This document shows, one piece after another, positions 11,404 through 22,699 of a stretch of DNA of 64,000 bases. The position numbers and the translations under genes are program-made. Origin of the DNA: Amanita rubescens (lineage: Eukaryota; Basidiomycota; Agaricomycetes; Agaricales; Amanitaceae); the NCBI GenBank assembly GCA_015039365.1, contig WION01000097.1, forward strand, positions 102,877 to 166,876, in the 5' to 3' direction. The stretch's first letter is position 1. The number at the start of each line of letters is the position of its first letter. The notes below the pieces were generated by a model. It was not told the DNA's origin. It searched no databases and was given only the letters and a program-made list of their open reading frames with translations.

Positions 11404-12571
11404 CTACGTTACAAATGCGTTATTATCGTCGTCTGAAGATACGAGTTCTAGTTTCTCGTCACCTTCGCTCGCCGACTCAGGAGGGTTATCATCATCTTCG
11501 TCCTCTGAGCTGATCAGTCCTTCCGAATCGGAGGCAAGTCTGGGAGCGTGATTTGGGTTTGCTACAAGTAGATCCTCCACTGATCCGGTTTTATCTGTGT
11601 AGACCGATATTTTCAGTTAGGAAGGATTATGCAAGTCATGAAAATCCACCTTTTTCCTTTCTGGACTCTGCCCACCGTCTGTCCAGCTCGTCGAGAATTC
11701 TATCCTGAGAGCTGCTAACTTCAGCGGAGCTCTTGCACTGCTTATACTGTTCAAAATAGGGGCTATTGACATATTAGAGTATTGGCTCTGCCTGATTCGG
11801 AGATACGTACCGGTTAACCTCATAAAATGACTCGGCCCAACCAAAAGCACTTAGCAACCTTTCTGCATATGCATCGAAACCAGTGATGTAAAAAGCCGCG
11901 GCTAGCGCTTCTACACAGTTTAGCCTCCAAGGTTTACCATAGTTAGTAGGGTTGGTGGCGAGGAGATAGGGTACTGTTTAGATTTCATGAGCGTTAGGAC
12001 TGCTAGCTAAGTGCCCAACTCACAAAGACGTTCGTGTGGGCTGGCTATCTTGGGGAATGGAACATCGTCGAGACGAGCCCAAGAACATTCGACGACGGCA
12101 AGTCCTGCCTTCAGCACAAGATGGTGATCCGCGGGGCTTATGACTTGGGTTGCCTTGGGACTACAAAGCATAGAAAGTAGGTAGGAACTCTCGAAGGGGG
12201 GGAACTTGTACTCACGAGATAACTATTCCTCTAAAATGTGTACCGACGCGCAGCTCTTTGATCAGCTTTAGACGGGCGAGCTTTTTGCCGGAGCAACGTT
12301 TGGGATCGCAGTGATCGAAATCCTTAATTGAAGGTTAGATAGCGAGAAATGGAACTAGCAACAGTGAACTACAGACCCACATCGCGACAGGAACGTCGAT
12401 ATGTATCTTTGGCTTGGTGTCCAAGTCTGCGTCATCGCCTTGGATTTCGTCCACCGCGCTTTCCGGTCGCTCATCTGTGATCACTCTTTCTCTGTATCGT
12501 CCAAATGATTTGTTTTTGCCTCTTCCCCTGCTTGTTTTGCTCTTGTTGCTTGAGATGTCCTTCTTGCCCAT
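11404..12571 (-). CDS. TSR3: 18S rRNA aminocarboxypropyltransferase TSR3
   Basis: TSR3 transfers the 3-amino-3-carboxypropyl group of S-adenosylmethionine to the hypermodified pseudouridine of 18S rRNA, a late cytoplasmic step of 40S maturation. The gene starts MGKKDISSNK with a basic tail and an acidic linker. It then shows the RLI/TSR3 core: MWDFDHCDPKRCSGKKL (split by an intron near 12325-12378), VGTHFRGIVIS, PKATQVISPADHHL, GLAVVECSWARLDDVPF, LLPYLLATNPTNYGKPW, NCVEALAAAFYITGF and FGWAESFYEVN. The acidic C-terminus (SDSEGLISSEDEDDN ... NNAFVT) is usual for fungal TSR3. Introns lie near 12325, 12170, 11990, 11790 and 11600. All core motifs are intact. The stop is at 11404. Confidence 0.92.
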
Positions 12572-12996
12572 GGGGACCCGTGGGAAGTCGATTTAGTCAC
12601 TTTTTTTTTAAGAATGATAATGAGGATTGAGGATATCGTAAGATGTTACATGTTAAGTTAAATAAGTAGTCACCTCCGAGAGGTTTGTAGGTATGGTAGA
12701 TCGTATGAGAGTGGTATGCGTGAGTGAAGTGTTACCGTGACAAACTTCTCTCTCCCGTCTATTCGTCAATCAATCTCGCTACCGTTGTAATCGCGGGAAA
12801 GGTCTTCACTAGTGAAGCCGACTCAGGAGTCTAACGAGGAAGTAAGCATCCTTTTTCTCAGAGAAGAAGTTGCGTGCGAGTACCCTTGGGTAACGGTGGA
12901 GCCCGCCACAATTCTCGACCCACTCATGTCTCACATGGAAGCATATATATCATTTATAATCTCTGCTACTCATGATCCAACGTCCCCAATCGAGAC
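12572..12996. other. Intergenic; 5' part of duplicated block copy 1
   Basis: No gene. From about 12740 onward the sequence is recognisably similar to 21780-22054, so this is the promoter and 5' UTR of the SDR gene. Small upstream ATG frames occur here. Confidence 0.5.
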
Positions 12997-13115
12997 ATGA
13001 AACAAGACACTGCAGGCATTGAACGCGTCTTCGAGCCCTCACCGCGCACCACACGCACCGTCTTCAACCTCTTTCAGCTCCCAAACCGCATTGCTATCGT
13101 CACAGGAGGACATCG
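12740..13115 (+). repeat. Duplicated block, SDR 5' part, copy 1
   Basis: This stretch corresponds to 21780-22160. The coding part from the ATG (12997; second copy 22055) is nearly identical for about 100 bp, and upstream sequence is alignable with indels. The match stops where the second copy has lost the rest of the SDR. Confidence 0.75.
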
Positions 13116-14089
13116 TGGAATCGGTCAAGAAATCGCATTTGCCTATGCAGAAGCCGGCGCGATCGTTTACTGCATCGACCTGCCGCAGAAACCAGACGAA
13201 GATTGGATCAAGGCTAAAAAATACATTGATTCATTGCCCGAGTTTCAACTGGATGGCGGTGGGGGCTGCAAGGGACGACTAGAATACGTCCATGCGAACG
13301 TGACAGACCAGAAACAGATGGTCGCCGTTGCTGAGGATATCGCGCGAAGGGAAGGGCGCATTGATATCTGCGTTGCTTGTGCGGGGATCCTGAGAAGCGG
13401 CGATTGCCTCACGTACTCCGCTGAAGAGTTCCAGAAAGTTTGTTTCTTGTTGACCTTCGTTACGTTTTTTTCTTATCTGTTCTTACTAGCTCATGGACGT
13501 GAACGTAAACGGGGTACTCTTCACTGCCCAGGCCGCCGGCCAAATTATGGAACGCACAGAAACCCCTGGAAGCATTATCCTCATAGGAAGTATAAGCGGT
13601 AGCGTGGCTAACAAAGTTGGTGTTCACATCAGAGATTTTTGTGCCCTGTTCACTGACGGCGTCTTCCAGGGATTAAAGTGGTCTGCGTACAATTGTAGCA
13701 AAGGTGCCGTCCTTCAGATGGTCAAGGGTATGGCCAGCGAGCTTGGCGCGAAAGGAATACGTGTTAATAGCATCAGTCCCGGTTACATTGAAACACAGTG
13801 CATTTATTCTTCTATTGCCACCAGATTTAGTTACTCATGGAATTCACAGAATGACCAAGGACTTTATGAACAAGAACCCTCATTTGAGAGAGGAGTGGTC
13901 ATCTATGAGTCCCTTCGGTCGTATTGGCAGACCAGATGAACTCCGTGGCGTCGCTTTGTGGCTGGCAGGAGATGGGTCGACATTCTGCACAGGCAGCAAG
14001 TAAGCATGTTGGATCGCTTGTATAATTTTTCAATTGACACTGTCTTGTCTTTTAGTATCGTAGTCGATGGCGGCTACATGACTTGGTAA
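12997..14089 (+). CDS. Short-chain dehydrogenase/reductase (SDR)
   Basis: This is a classical SDR: NAD(P)-binding TGGHRGIG near residue 35, acidic residue after the second strand (CIDLP), the ACAG motif, SIS before the active site, Y-N-C-S-K catalytic pair, then RVNSISPG and the C-terminal VDGGYMTW. Introns lie near 13438-13490, 13616-13670 and 14001-14055. Around 13800-13835 the frame changes between SPGYIET and THGIHRMTKDF. A GT..AG intron from 13785 keeps frame but removes GYIET, so a small indel is possible. It is convergent with an ENOSF1-like gene in both copies of the block. In L-fucose and L-rhamnose catabolism a sugar-acid dehydratase works before an SDR that oxidises the 2-keto-3-deoxy acid. 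That role here is inference. Confidence 0.82.
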
Positions 14090-14209
14090 AGAATAGTAGG
14101 AATTGGGCCCGTTTACTTTACAACTTTTGTTGTATTGCTGACTATTGTATAAATATGTGTGGTACAGCTCGACACATGAGGCTTTGCACGCGCCATGCGA
14201 ATCCGATCT

Positions 14210-14580
14210 CAGGATGGGATGCCTGCATACAGATAACCGGAGGTGCCGGTAAATAAGCAGGCGAGACGAGAAAGATCTGCGCATGGGTATATATTGTGAA
14301 ACCCTTGACTGCTGAAGCTGAAGAGTCGGGCGACGGAATGCGTGTTACTTAGTACGGTAGCGATGAAGATGAAGATGAAAAGGTAATGATCGATGATCTT
14401 AGTACACATAGATTACACCGAGCCGGCAGAAAAGCAAAAACAAAGCCTCCCATGACTCTTCCATGCAAACCGCCTGGATATTCCCAATTCTAAAATCCTC
14501 CCGACCTTTCACGTTACTTGAATTGGGCTAATGTCCTTTCATCATAACGCATTTGATTCAGACCTCTTCCTCGACCGTAT
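14210..14580 (+). repeat. Duplicated block, SDR 3' flank, copy 1
   Basis: This stretch matches 22225-22545 (shared stretches include the region around 14240-14290 and 14410-14510). At the shared GACCGTAT (about 14575) copy 1 jumps directly into the 3' flank of the dehydratase copy. Copy 2 continues for about 4 kb. Confidence 0.75.
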
Positions 14581-14584
14581 TCCT

Positions 14585-15575
14585 TTAGCTCCAGTGACCT
14601 ATTACACCTGCTGTGCTCTTCTTCCCACCCAATAAGAACCGTTTGGCCACTCGTACTCTGCAATGCTCGTCTTATGCATCTTAATACTGATTCAATATCT
14701 TCTTAACGCACCTGTTACCCTCATTAGGATTCGAAGGAACATTGTATCTTCCCTTGGAATTAATAGCGCACGGATAGAGAAAATGTTCATGGACATATTC
14801 GAGGACGTTTCGCTCCGTTGTGCCAGAAATAGCGATGTAGTCGATCAGTCTAACAAAAGTCACAAAGCTGAGCCAGGTGTACCGTGTGGGTAGATAGGTT
14901 TCTCACCTGAGATGTATTACATATTCGCACAAGCCTACGCCGCCTGCGTGAGGGCATACCAAAACGCTGAATCTAAATCATATCGTACTACACCATTAGT
15001 ATTATACGGGTTAAATCTAATATGCTTACTTGGCGGCCATGAGCAACACACTCAAAACCTCACTTACCCCTGCCAATCTGCACGAATCGATCTGATATAC
15101 ATCGATCGCTTCAGCTTGAAGCAACTGCTTGAAAACCGGTCGATTATGCGCATGTTCACCGGTGGCTACTCCGATACCATGGGGTTTGAGGGCTTTACGA
15201 ACAGTGGCGTGGCCTAGGATATAGTCGGCTCTTCAATGATTCTGAACACGATGACTCGTATTCAACGCACAGGATTCTCGCGAACAGTGTCGGTGAATAG
15301 CGTAACGTATGCAGCAGAGTAATCACAATCGGTGTTCCTGTATAAAGCATAGATAAGGACGTTGACCTCATTTGCGTGGGTTACTTACATTGCATCCGTT
15401 CCAAGGACATTTTGCCACAAAACATACCACGCATTTCGTATCGAGTAATCTTTGGCATTAGTGTTTGTGTGAGAAGTAAAGCAGTGAAGCATGGTCGATA
15501 TAATAAATGTCCCAGTTGCGCAGAGATGATAGAGTCGGGCCGGGGGATCAATCGGTAGCCGATAGCCGCGGCTAC
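14585..15575 (-). repeat. Duplicated block, dehydratase part, copy B
   Basis: This copy is alignable with 26580-27270 and 28350-28708 of copy A, with the intervening 1.05 kb absent. Similarity ends just past the shared palindromic TAGCCGCGGCT. Confidence 0.8.
14602..15458 (-). pseudogene. ENOSF1-like dehydratase, internally deleted copy B
   Basis: This gene is the truncated partner of the intact gene at 26597-28586. It keeps the first exon (MPKITRYE) and the segment RC of about 15140-15310. It also keeps the C-terminal part: [51 protein letters not shown] and [14 protein letters not shown]. The central 1.05 kb, including the catalytic KxK lysines and the DANQ metal ligand, is missing. The junction is near 15275, where ACTCGCGAA meets CAGTGTCGGTGAA. 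The last intron has shrunk from about 52 to about 25 nt, too short to splice normally. It cannot encode an active enolase-superfamily enzyme. Confidence 0.85.
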
Positions 15576-16894
15576 TGGTAATTCTAAGCTAGCCGAGGGA
15601 TGAGGCCTATGAGGCGTAGAATGTAGTCTAAGTGTGAGGTAGCAAAGTGGCTGTGCCACGGTCTCCCTTCTCTTTCCTGCCACCTCAAGACAGCGAGACC
15701 CGACGTGACCGACTCCAGCTCGCTCTCGTGACGCGCCATTAGAGCTCCTCGGTTGCGTTACTACAGCAGCTTCCTGATCTTTCGCGCCCCACCCGCCACT
15801 CCCTCTCAGGTCCGAACTAAGGAAGACAAGCCGCCCTTCAGACGTCTTCCTCCCTTCTTAGTCCGACGCGCTTTTGAAGGTCGAAAGGCTGACCTGCTCG
15901 GCGCCCACCCGCCCTCACAGCTCACCTTGCCAACCCCCAGCGTTTCGGGCCGGGAGTCCCTCCCGGGGGCTTCGCCCATCCGTTTTTAACTCAAAGGTTC
16001 ACTCAAGTGAAACTATACCTTTCCCTCTCGTGAATGATCATTTTCCTTAAAAGACATCTGAGCGTCGAAACGCGTAGATCAACGCCATATTCGCCCTCGG
16101 CCCTATCGCCTTTACAGTGCGTTGCCGAAGCAAATTCAAATTCAGTGAGCCGCTAGCATTTTTGGTAACCCGTTCCAGTTGGCCTAAATTTAGGCCAAGA
16201 ACCGGACCAGACCAGACTTCGGGACACGCTGGCTTAATCTGGTCCTTGAAGTTCATCTCTGTTGGGAGAAAGGATACTAAATCCTTACCGAGGGCGGAAT
16301 GAGTATGTTGCTGTAAGTGCCATTTGGACCTCGAGACCAGTGCCGCATCATTGACATTGTTCCCATGTCACTGTCAACTGTCGACGGTCTATATCAGCCT
16401 ATATCGGGTGCGGTCACTTGATCCGCCGAGAGGGCAGCACGCTTCACATCAGTTACACTAGTGACTACCAGTGACCCTTAGCTATAGGGTGTGTTGTCCT
16501 CAACCAGCGGTGAGGCGCGTATAGCACTCGAGCCGCTAAGTATATGGAGGGATTTAGGATCAGACGGCTGGTTTTCCGGAGGGTTTCTTACTGCGAGATC
16601 GATTGAAGATCAACTCTAATTTAATTAGGCTGACGCAAACACGTTGTGCCTTAGCCCAATTCGGAATTGACATCGTGGGCTTGAAGTATACAATAGTAGT
16701 AGTACATTATTCAGTAACACCAACCGCAACTTTCCGTTATCATTAGCCATCACCGGGAGCACAGCTCAGATGACAGAGCGTGCTGCTGGCGTGCTGCCAT
16801 CATCCTAAGGTGCGTTCACTGCCTGAGTCGGTCAATCGCATCCCCTAACACTTCGTAGTGTGACTGTCCCATCTAAACCCGCTCCTGAGGCCTG
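15576..16894. other. Long stretch without a supported gene
   Basis: About 1.3 kb. The open frame 15753-15989 (+) is Pro/Arg-rich and has no motif. Nothing in this stretch resembles a transposase, a terminal repeat pair or an RNA gene that I can identify. The last 300 bp is probably the promoter of the next plus-strand gene. Confidence 0.35.
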
Positions 16895-17988
16895 ATGAGT
16901 CGGAGGCTCAACTTCAAGTTAGCGCCAGAAGGATCGCGCGGCGAACAAGCTCAGAAAAAGGTACGCTCATCTCAAACCCCTCCATTGCCGTTAAACTCAA
17001 GTTCCTCTGATTGAAAAGACGGTTTCCCTCTCTCGGAATGCCACAGGGTCGACTTGGACAAGCAAACAGGTAGATTTGGAACAAACAATTCAGCTGCAGT
17101 CCCGCGACATCACAGGCAGGTTTGTCGTACAGCAGACGACAAAGACGGTCAAGACATTGTCATCAAGCCTCGAGGATGACAAGGGTGGTTTTATTCCCAA
17201 TGTCTCGCCATTCAAGATTGTTCTCAAGGATTACTTCAAGCCCTTAAAGCACATCCATCGGGATTTAGACGATGAAGCATCGATTGCCGTAGCTGGGCGC
17301 TATGAGGACTCTATTAGCAATGATGAGACCACTATTTGGCTGCGGCTCACTGTACAGCGTACGGCAGGCCTGTTTACGAGGATCATTTTCAAGGTCAAAC
17401 TGCCTGATCCTTGTAACTCTGGTGAGCCAATCATGTCAATGCGATTGTCTGGATTCTCATGTCCCCATTTGCATGCCAGACCTCGAAGTGACCATGGTCC
17501 ACCCTCTTGATGATACTCCTCTGAACAAAGCTGTGGATGTTGCAATTGAAACCGAACGCAGTGCAGGTGCAAATTTAGATGTAAAGCCACCACCTCCAGT
17601 TCCAATCGGTTTTGGTGCGAATAGAGCCAAACGCCACAAGCTATCATATACGTTACCCAAATTTCCAACGTGTAGTGCCGGCAGCCACACTTCCGGTGAC
17701 GAGGAAGTGTGCAAATGGGTTCTTCTAGGGGAAGAGAATTTCACCTATGGAGTGGTTGGGAGCATTGCGCTTATGGGAATTACACTTAAGTTACCACAGG
17801 ACCTGGGGCCACGCCGAGTTCAGGCATCCTTTCAGTTCCAATTCGATTACATACAAACCGATCGCAAATGGCTCCAGAAACTACTAACTAGTCCCAAACA
17901 CAGCGATGTATTTCCCTCGCCAGGGGAGTACCGGATTGTGACCTTTGATTTGGGGTCCCGGAAGTGCGAGGACAAGGAGAGGAGGTGA
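16895..17988 (+). CDS. Hypothetical protein, three exons
   Basis: Exon 1 starts MSRRLNFKLAPEG and ends AQKK before a GTACGC intron. Exon 2 (about 17020-17431) reads TVSLSRNATGSTW, RFVVQQTTKTVKTL, FKIVLKDYFKPLKHIHRD and TIWLRLTVQRTAG. The second intron (17432-17489) is a clean GTGAGC..GCCAG. Exon 3 runs from DLEVTMVHPLDDTP through KPPPPVPIGF, VCKWVLLGEENFTYG and FQFDYIQTDRKWLQ to EDKERR. The splices hold one frame for about 310 residues, so the gene is likely real. I do not recognise a family. No membrane segment or signal peptide is visible. Confidence 0.6.
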
Positions 17989-19052
17989 GCATTCTTCCAA
18001 TTACATTGTCTATCCATTTTCAATCCTGAGATTTTCTTTCCGCGAAAAGCTCTTGAGATGTTTGATGGGCGAGAAACCGGTCAATGGCGGCAAATGGGAA
18101 TGACTACGACGATGATTGACTCAGTTTTATGTATCACATATACTTTTCAGAGTAATTCGGTATTGCTAGTGCTACATGCACATGCATACTCATAAGTATG
18201 TTGTTATCGAGAGTCTAAGAATGTGATTGAGGGAAGATGACTCTGAAAGTGCTGCGAGCGGCTTCATGACTTAGTGAAGGGATTTTTATTGCATGGTATG
18301 GCAGTATTGCGGCAGCAGTCATGAGGCGTGTAACAAGTATTATTGATGTGATGCAGGGGTTACAAAACCAGGAAATTAAATAGAAGTGGTGGTATGATCC
18401 CCCGAAGGAGTGAATAGATTATAGAACGCTAGCTGCAAAGCATGGCACGCACAGGTGTTGATCACATCAATCAGTTCAAGATGACGAGGAGAGAGGAATA
18501 GAAGGCTACGCATGATTGTAATGCTCCAACACTCTAAGTTGACTAAAGCCGAGTCCCAAGGTAAACTTGCGAGGATGCGCATATAGCCGGACCTTAGTAG
18601 TACTAGTAGGAGTGATGTAGAGCCCGCATTGTTCAGAATACACGGTGGTCTCGGGACACACCCGGTTGCGAAAGAAGTACAATGGCTGGCGGTAAGCAGG
18701 TGTAGGCGGTGAGCATTAGCGAGATGCCTGTCGTTGATCACTTGAGCGAGATCGACGTCCGAGCCAGAGCGTGACACACGAGCGATGTTCGTTACAATTT
18801 TACAAAAGCATCAGAACGTTGTGACGCTAAGGCTAACCTTAGGAGGGATCGGTTACCCCTCTCTATCGAACGCCCACAACTTACATTCCATTACTGACAA
18901 TTCTAGCCACAGCTTTAAAGAAAAACAACACCGAACGTTGAGTAATACACATCATTGCACATGGGGTAAGAGAGAGAAGAGAGAATTTCACGTTCTTGGA
19001 AGGTTACAAAGTAAAAAGTGAGTCCCACCGTGCACTTGCAGCCCGAAGACAT
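17989..19052. other. Intergenic; one unplaced open frame
   Basis: The minus-strand frame 18376-18777 encodes 133 residues starting MSRSGSDVDLAQVIND. It is leucine-rich with several cysteines and no recognised domain or exon partner. I treat it as possible but unsupported. The remainder shows nothing. Confidence 0.25.
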
Positions 19053-21096
19053 TCAGTTTTTGTTTGAGGTGCGGACGATTGTAAACATCGCAGTTGTCCA
19101 ACTAGCTAAGCCGCCGAACTTCAGGCCGCCTATGCTCTCGCCAGGAGGAGCGCTGGGGCCAGCTGGCAGCGCAACCTGGAGTTCTCTGAGCGTGTCTTGT
19201 GTAGGAGATCGGAACCATTGCTCAAGGAATGAGAAATCCGTCTTCTCTTTCGTCGCGAAGACCTTTATATATGATAACTCAACTTTGTTCTTGGCCGGAC
19301 ATTCGAAGAGCAAGCCTGAGCCATCTCTGCTCCCAAAAGATCGATTCTCGCCCGCCTTCAATTGGGATTGCCGCTCGCTGGGTGATAAAGGATACAAAGG
19401 CACTGTACCACGTCCTTCAGCATCCAATGTCACAAATCAAAGGTCTGGACTTACCAATCATCAATGAGGATGCGTCGAAGAAGAAGACGTGGATCCAGAA
19501 ATCTTGCTTCGACTTGTTGGTTACAACAAAGCTAAATGGGCCAGCATTCTCGTCCTCATCTATCTCCAGTTTTACACCGCTCGTCTTAAGATGATCGCCC
19601 TTGGGTTCCTCCCCGTCCGTGTTCATGGTCTCTGAGTCTCCGATTTTCTGGAGCTGAAGGAGGAGACTTTGGTTTCCCGATGAATCAGCGGGAGACATCC
19701 TTAAAAGGTGGTAGGCAAATCGAGTAGCCTTTCTGAACATTCTCGCGAAGCATTGATCATCTTCTTCTCCGGATGGATAATAGGCGAAGGCAATACTATG
19801 GCTGACTCGTTGGGAGTCAAATTTCTGGTCGCCCGTCGGTCCATGCCACACGAGAGTGGGTTTGCCACTGGCATCAAATTTGAAAGTGAGATTGGCATCG
19901 CCAGCCTTGTCCGTTTTCTGTGCGCCACAAACATCGGAGGGTTCGGGGAATCCCGGGGCTGGATCACCTTCGATAAGAACCCTGACGGCTTTTCCCACTT
20001 CGGGCGCTGCATAATAGGTCTCAACGGCGTAGAAAATACTTGGCAATGGGGTGGCACCACCGCCCGAGGAACGACGTAAAGTGGAGGTGGTCTCGTCCGC
20101 GGATTTCACGAAAACCTCCCCAAGATGTTCGACCTTTTTATTCTGAGGGTCCTTTACGTTGCTATAGAAAATGGCGAGTTTTGTTCCAGGTACAATGCCG
20201 TGAGCCAAACCAGCATCGAGTTTGATATCCTTCCCAATCTCAGCGTGGCCACGTAAGAAGGCAGGATATGCCCCTCCGCTGGATCGATCGAATAAAAAGT
20301 GGTCCGTATTGCGACCAAAGCACTTTACAGCGTATTTTTTGCTGGATAATCGGCCATCAGTGGACACAAGGAGAAAGTATTTGCAGAACGCACTTGTCAT
20401 CCTGAACCTTAGCAGTAGGTGATTTCACAGCCAAAATATCCTGAACCTTAGCAGCGAATGATTCCACAGTCAAAAGTTTGATCGCCTTGTTTTTCCTCTC
20501 CAATTTCAGCACATTGACAAGTGACTCAGTAAACGATCCTCCGCATTCGGTTTCAGTGGCATCCTCTGGGGCGATAACAACGAAGGAGCCGGGATCATTC
20601 CAGTGAAAAAGATCGGAATCGCAGTCAAGGAGAACTGTCTACCGATTTTTTTGAGTGCAAATCATAGACATGATGGCGAATGGATACCCACTATGTTATT
20701 CCCGTAGGACCTGCAAATCTGGTCAAAGAGCCGGACGAGAGTTGAGTCTGAAAGCCCGGTCTGCGACCCTGTGTTGATATCGACAGGACATATCATCCCA
20801 ACATCATCCCCTGCCTGTCCCGCCAACCCAGAGAAGAAGAACAGGAGCGCATGGCCAGGCTCAAACTCGGGATGGTCGGGAAAATTTGCTATGGCATTTA
20901 TGATCTCGCTCTTTATAGCTTCATCGTTGTAGAGATGCTTGATATGACTTTCTGGCACCTGGAGGTCCTGGAGGAGAAAGTCTTCTAACTTCTTGGCGTC
21001 GCTGACTGCATGACTAAGACGAGGGAAACCCTCATCCTTGTACTGATCGATACCAACGATAATAGCGAAGATTTTAGAAGACAGATTGTCTGACAT
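19053..21096 (-). CDS. Caspase-like (C14) domain protein with both catalytic residues lost
   Basis: The N-terminal caspase fold is clear: IFAIIVGIDQYKDEGFPRL, HAVSDAKKLEDFL, the strand HALLFFFSG, and MICPVDINTG. The usual SGHG histidine motif reads SGLAGQ, so His is Leu. After an intron (about 20630-20690) the strand TVLLDCDSDLF stands where DxCxSG is expected, so the nucleophile Cys is Asp. This should be a pseudo-caspase. A short tandem duplication encodes AKVQD twice. A 53 nt intron near 20350 restores frame into the beta-rich C-terminal region of fungal caspase proteins (AYPAFLRGHAEIGKDIKLDA, GLAHGIVPGTKLAIFY). The last exon (19053-19420) ends RTSNKN. It may act as a scaffold or regulator in cell-death signalling; this is inference. 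Confidence 0.78.
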
Positions 21097-22054
21097 TGCG
21101 CAGAAGCAGGAAAAGCGGAAGGGTGTTTGGATACAGGCACGGCATAGGCTGGTTAGCGCATTTGCACTATATCGGTACGATCCCCTCGGTATATCATTTA
21201 CGTCTGTATGGGCATCTCAGGTAACATGCCAGTTTACATGATTATATTGCCTGCGGCCATCACCGGATGGACAGGTGCGATAGGGCGGAATTGCACCCAC
21301 TGGGAAGGGCCATACGATCGAACTTGAAAGGGCAGTCGTTCTATGTTTACCGTTTAGGTACAGTGGCGTCCTGACTGAGTTTGAAAACTGCCTTTTATGT
21401 AAGTTTTCTCTCTCGCGTCCACGAAGCGGGACGCGTTTTCCTTGCTTTGCATACGCTGCCTTTGACTTTTGATTATAGGGTTTGCGTGCCAGGTGGCGTT
21501 CACGGCCATTTGTCACCAGTCTTTCACCTTCCTTCAGCAATGTCAGATTCAGACGCCGGCGCCAATGAGCTGGCTCGCCGACCTCAAAGGGGTAGAAGAA
21601 CCCAGGTCCCCGGGATGATGCTGGACTTTTGGACATAAGTGTTCTACCCCATTAAGATATAACTGCACCCTCCATATTTAGTGCTTTTCTCCTTCTAGAA
21701 ATGTGCACCTTCCATATCCGGACTCAATAACTGTATATAGAAGGTATTTCCCATGCCTAAGTAAAAAGCTCTCCATTTCTTTATCAATTCTATTTCGAAG
21801 CTGCCCTCTCTCTTTACACTCGTCGATCAATCTACGTATCCTACGCTACCGTTGTGATCACGGGAAATGTCTTCAAAAGTGAAGCTAGTGAAGGCTGACG
21901 GGTTTTCTTTCAAGAGTCTTAACGAGGAGGTTATTCTCAGAGAAGACGTTGCGAAGGAAAGTATTACCGCCGGGTGGAGCCCGCGACCCACTCATGTCTG
22001 GCATATATCATTTATAATCTCTACTACTCATGATCCAATGTCCCCAATCGAGAC
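21097..22054. other. Intergenic; 5' part of duplicated block copy 2
   Basis: A short plus-strand frame begins MSDSDAGANELARRP at 21540 and is overlapped by an opposite frame; neither is supported. From about 21780 the sequence aligns with the SDR upstream region of copy 1, including a 5' frame MSSKVKLVKADGF that is only partly kept in copy 1. Confidence 0.35.
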
Positions 22055-22160
22055 ATGAAACAAGACACTGCAGGCATTGAACGCGTCTTCGAGCCCTCGC
22101 CGCGCACCTCACGCACCGTCTTCAACCTCTTCCAGCTTCCAAAGCGCATTGCTATTGTCG
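22055..22160 (+). pseudogene. SDR relic: first ~35 codons only
   Basis: This relic is nearly identical to the start of the SDR at 12997 (MKQDTAGIERVFEPSP, LFQLPKRIAIV). It breaks off just before the TGGHRGIG motif, where unrelated sequence and then the SDR 3' flank (from about 22225) follow. About 1.1 kb of coding sequence has been deleted, so no enzyme can be made. Confidence 0.85.
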
Positions 22161-22224
22161 CTGTCCCCAGTGGCTGATTTCCCTGCCTATCCGCCGGGTT
22201 ACCTACGTAGTGTTTGCCGAAAGT

Positions 22225-22545
22225 AGGTGCCGGTAAATAGGCAGGCGAGACGAGAAAGGTCTGCGCATGGTATGTATATATTGGTGAAACCCTTGGCTGC
22301 CCTGAAGAGTCGGACGACGGTTAGGTAGCGATGAAAATGAAAAAGTAGTGATCGATGATTTGTATACCGGTTCTTATTACACATAGATTACACTGAGTTG
22401 GTAGAAAAGCAAAAACAAAGCCTCCCATGACTTTTCCATGCAAACCGCCCAGATATTCCCAATTCTAAAATCCTCCCGACCTTCCACGGTACTTAAATTT
22501 GGGTTAATCGTGATGCGTTTGATTCAGACCTCTTCCTTGACCGTA
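22225..22545 (+). repeat. Duplicated block, SDR 3' flank, copy 2
   Basis: This stretch matches 14210-14580 with small indels. Beyond 22540 copy 2 carries about 4 kb (kinase-Tup1 gene) absent from copy 1. Confidence 0.75.
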
Positions 22546-22690
22546 TCAAACGGTGGCTGAATCCTGATATCGTCGATGGTCTCGAAGATCGGCCTATCGA
22601 CAGGAGCAAGAGTTATTGGCATGCGCTACCTGGACCGCTTGTCCTCCAGCCGCCAACATTAGAAGATCATTGGCTCGAAAGAGAACGGTT
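22515..22690 (+). other. Protein-like open frame at the block junction
   Basis: The plus frame reads AFDSDLFLDRIKRW, LNPDIVDGLEDRPIDRSKSY, WHALPGPLVLQPPTLEDHW and LERERFIAP. It looks like genuine old coding sequence. Its first ten codons are also present at the end of the copy 1 flank (about 14550-14580), where they are cut off. I do not know the family. It overlaps the 3' end of the kinase-Tup1 gene on the other strand. It suggests copy 2 is the continuous arrangement and copy 1 the deleted one. Confidence 0.35.
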
Positions 22691-22699
22691 TATAGCTCC

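Noticed and set aside
15753..15989. Pro/Arg-rich plus frame considered as a transposon fragment.
   Set aside because: No transposase or polymerase motif and no terminal repeats found.
21217..21636. Minus-strand 139-codon frame before the second SDR block.
   Set aside because: Basic, motif-free, and overlapped by an equally plausible opposite frame; no splice partners.
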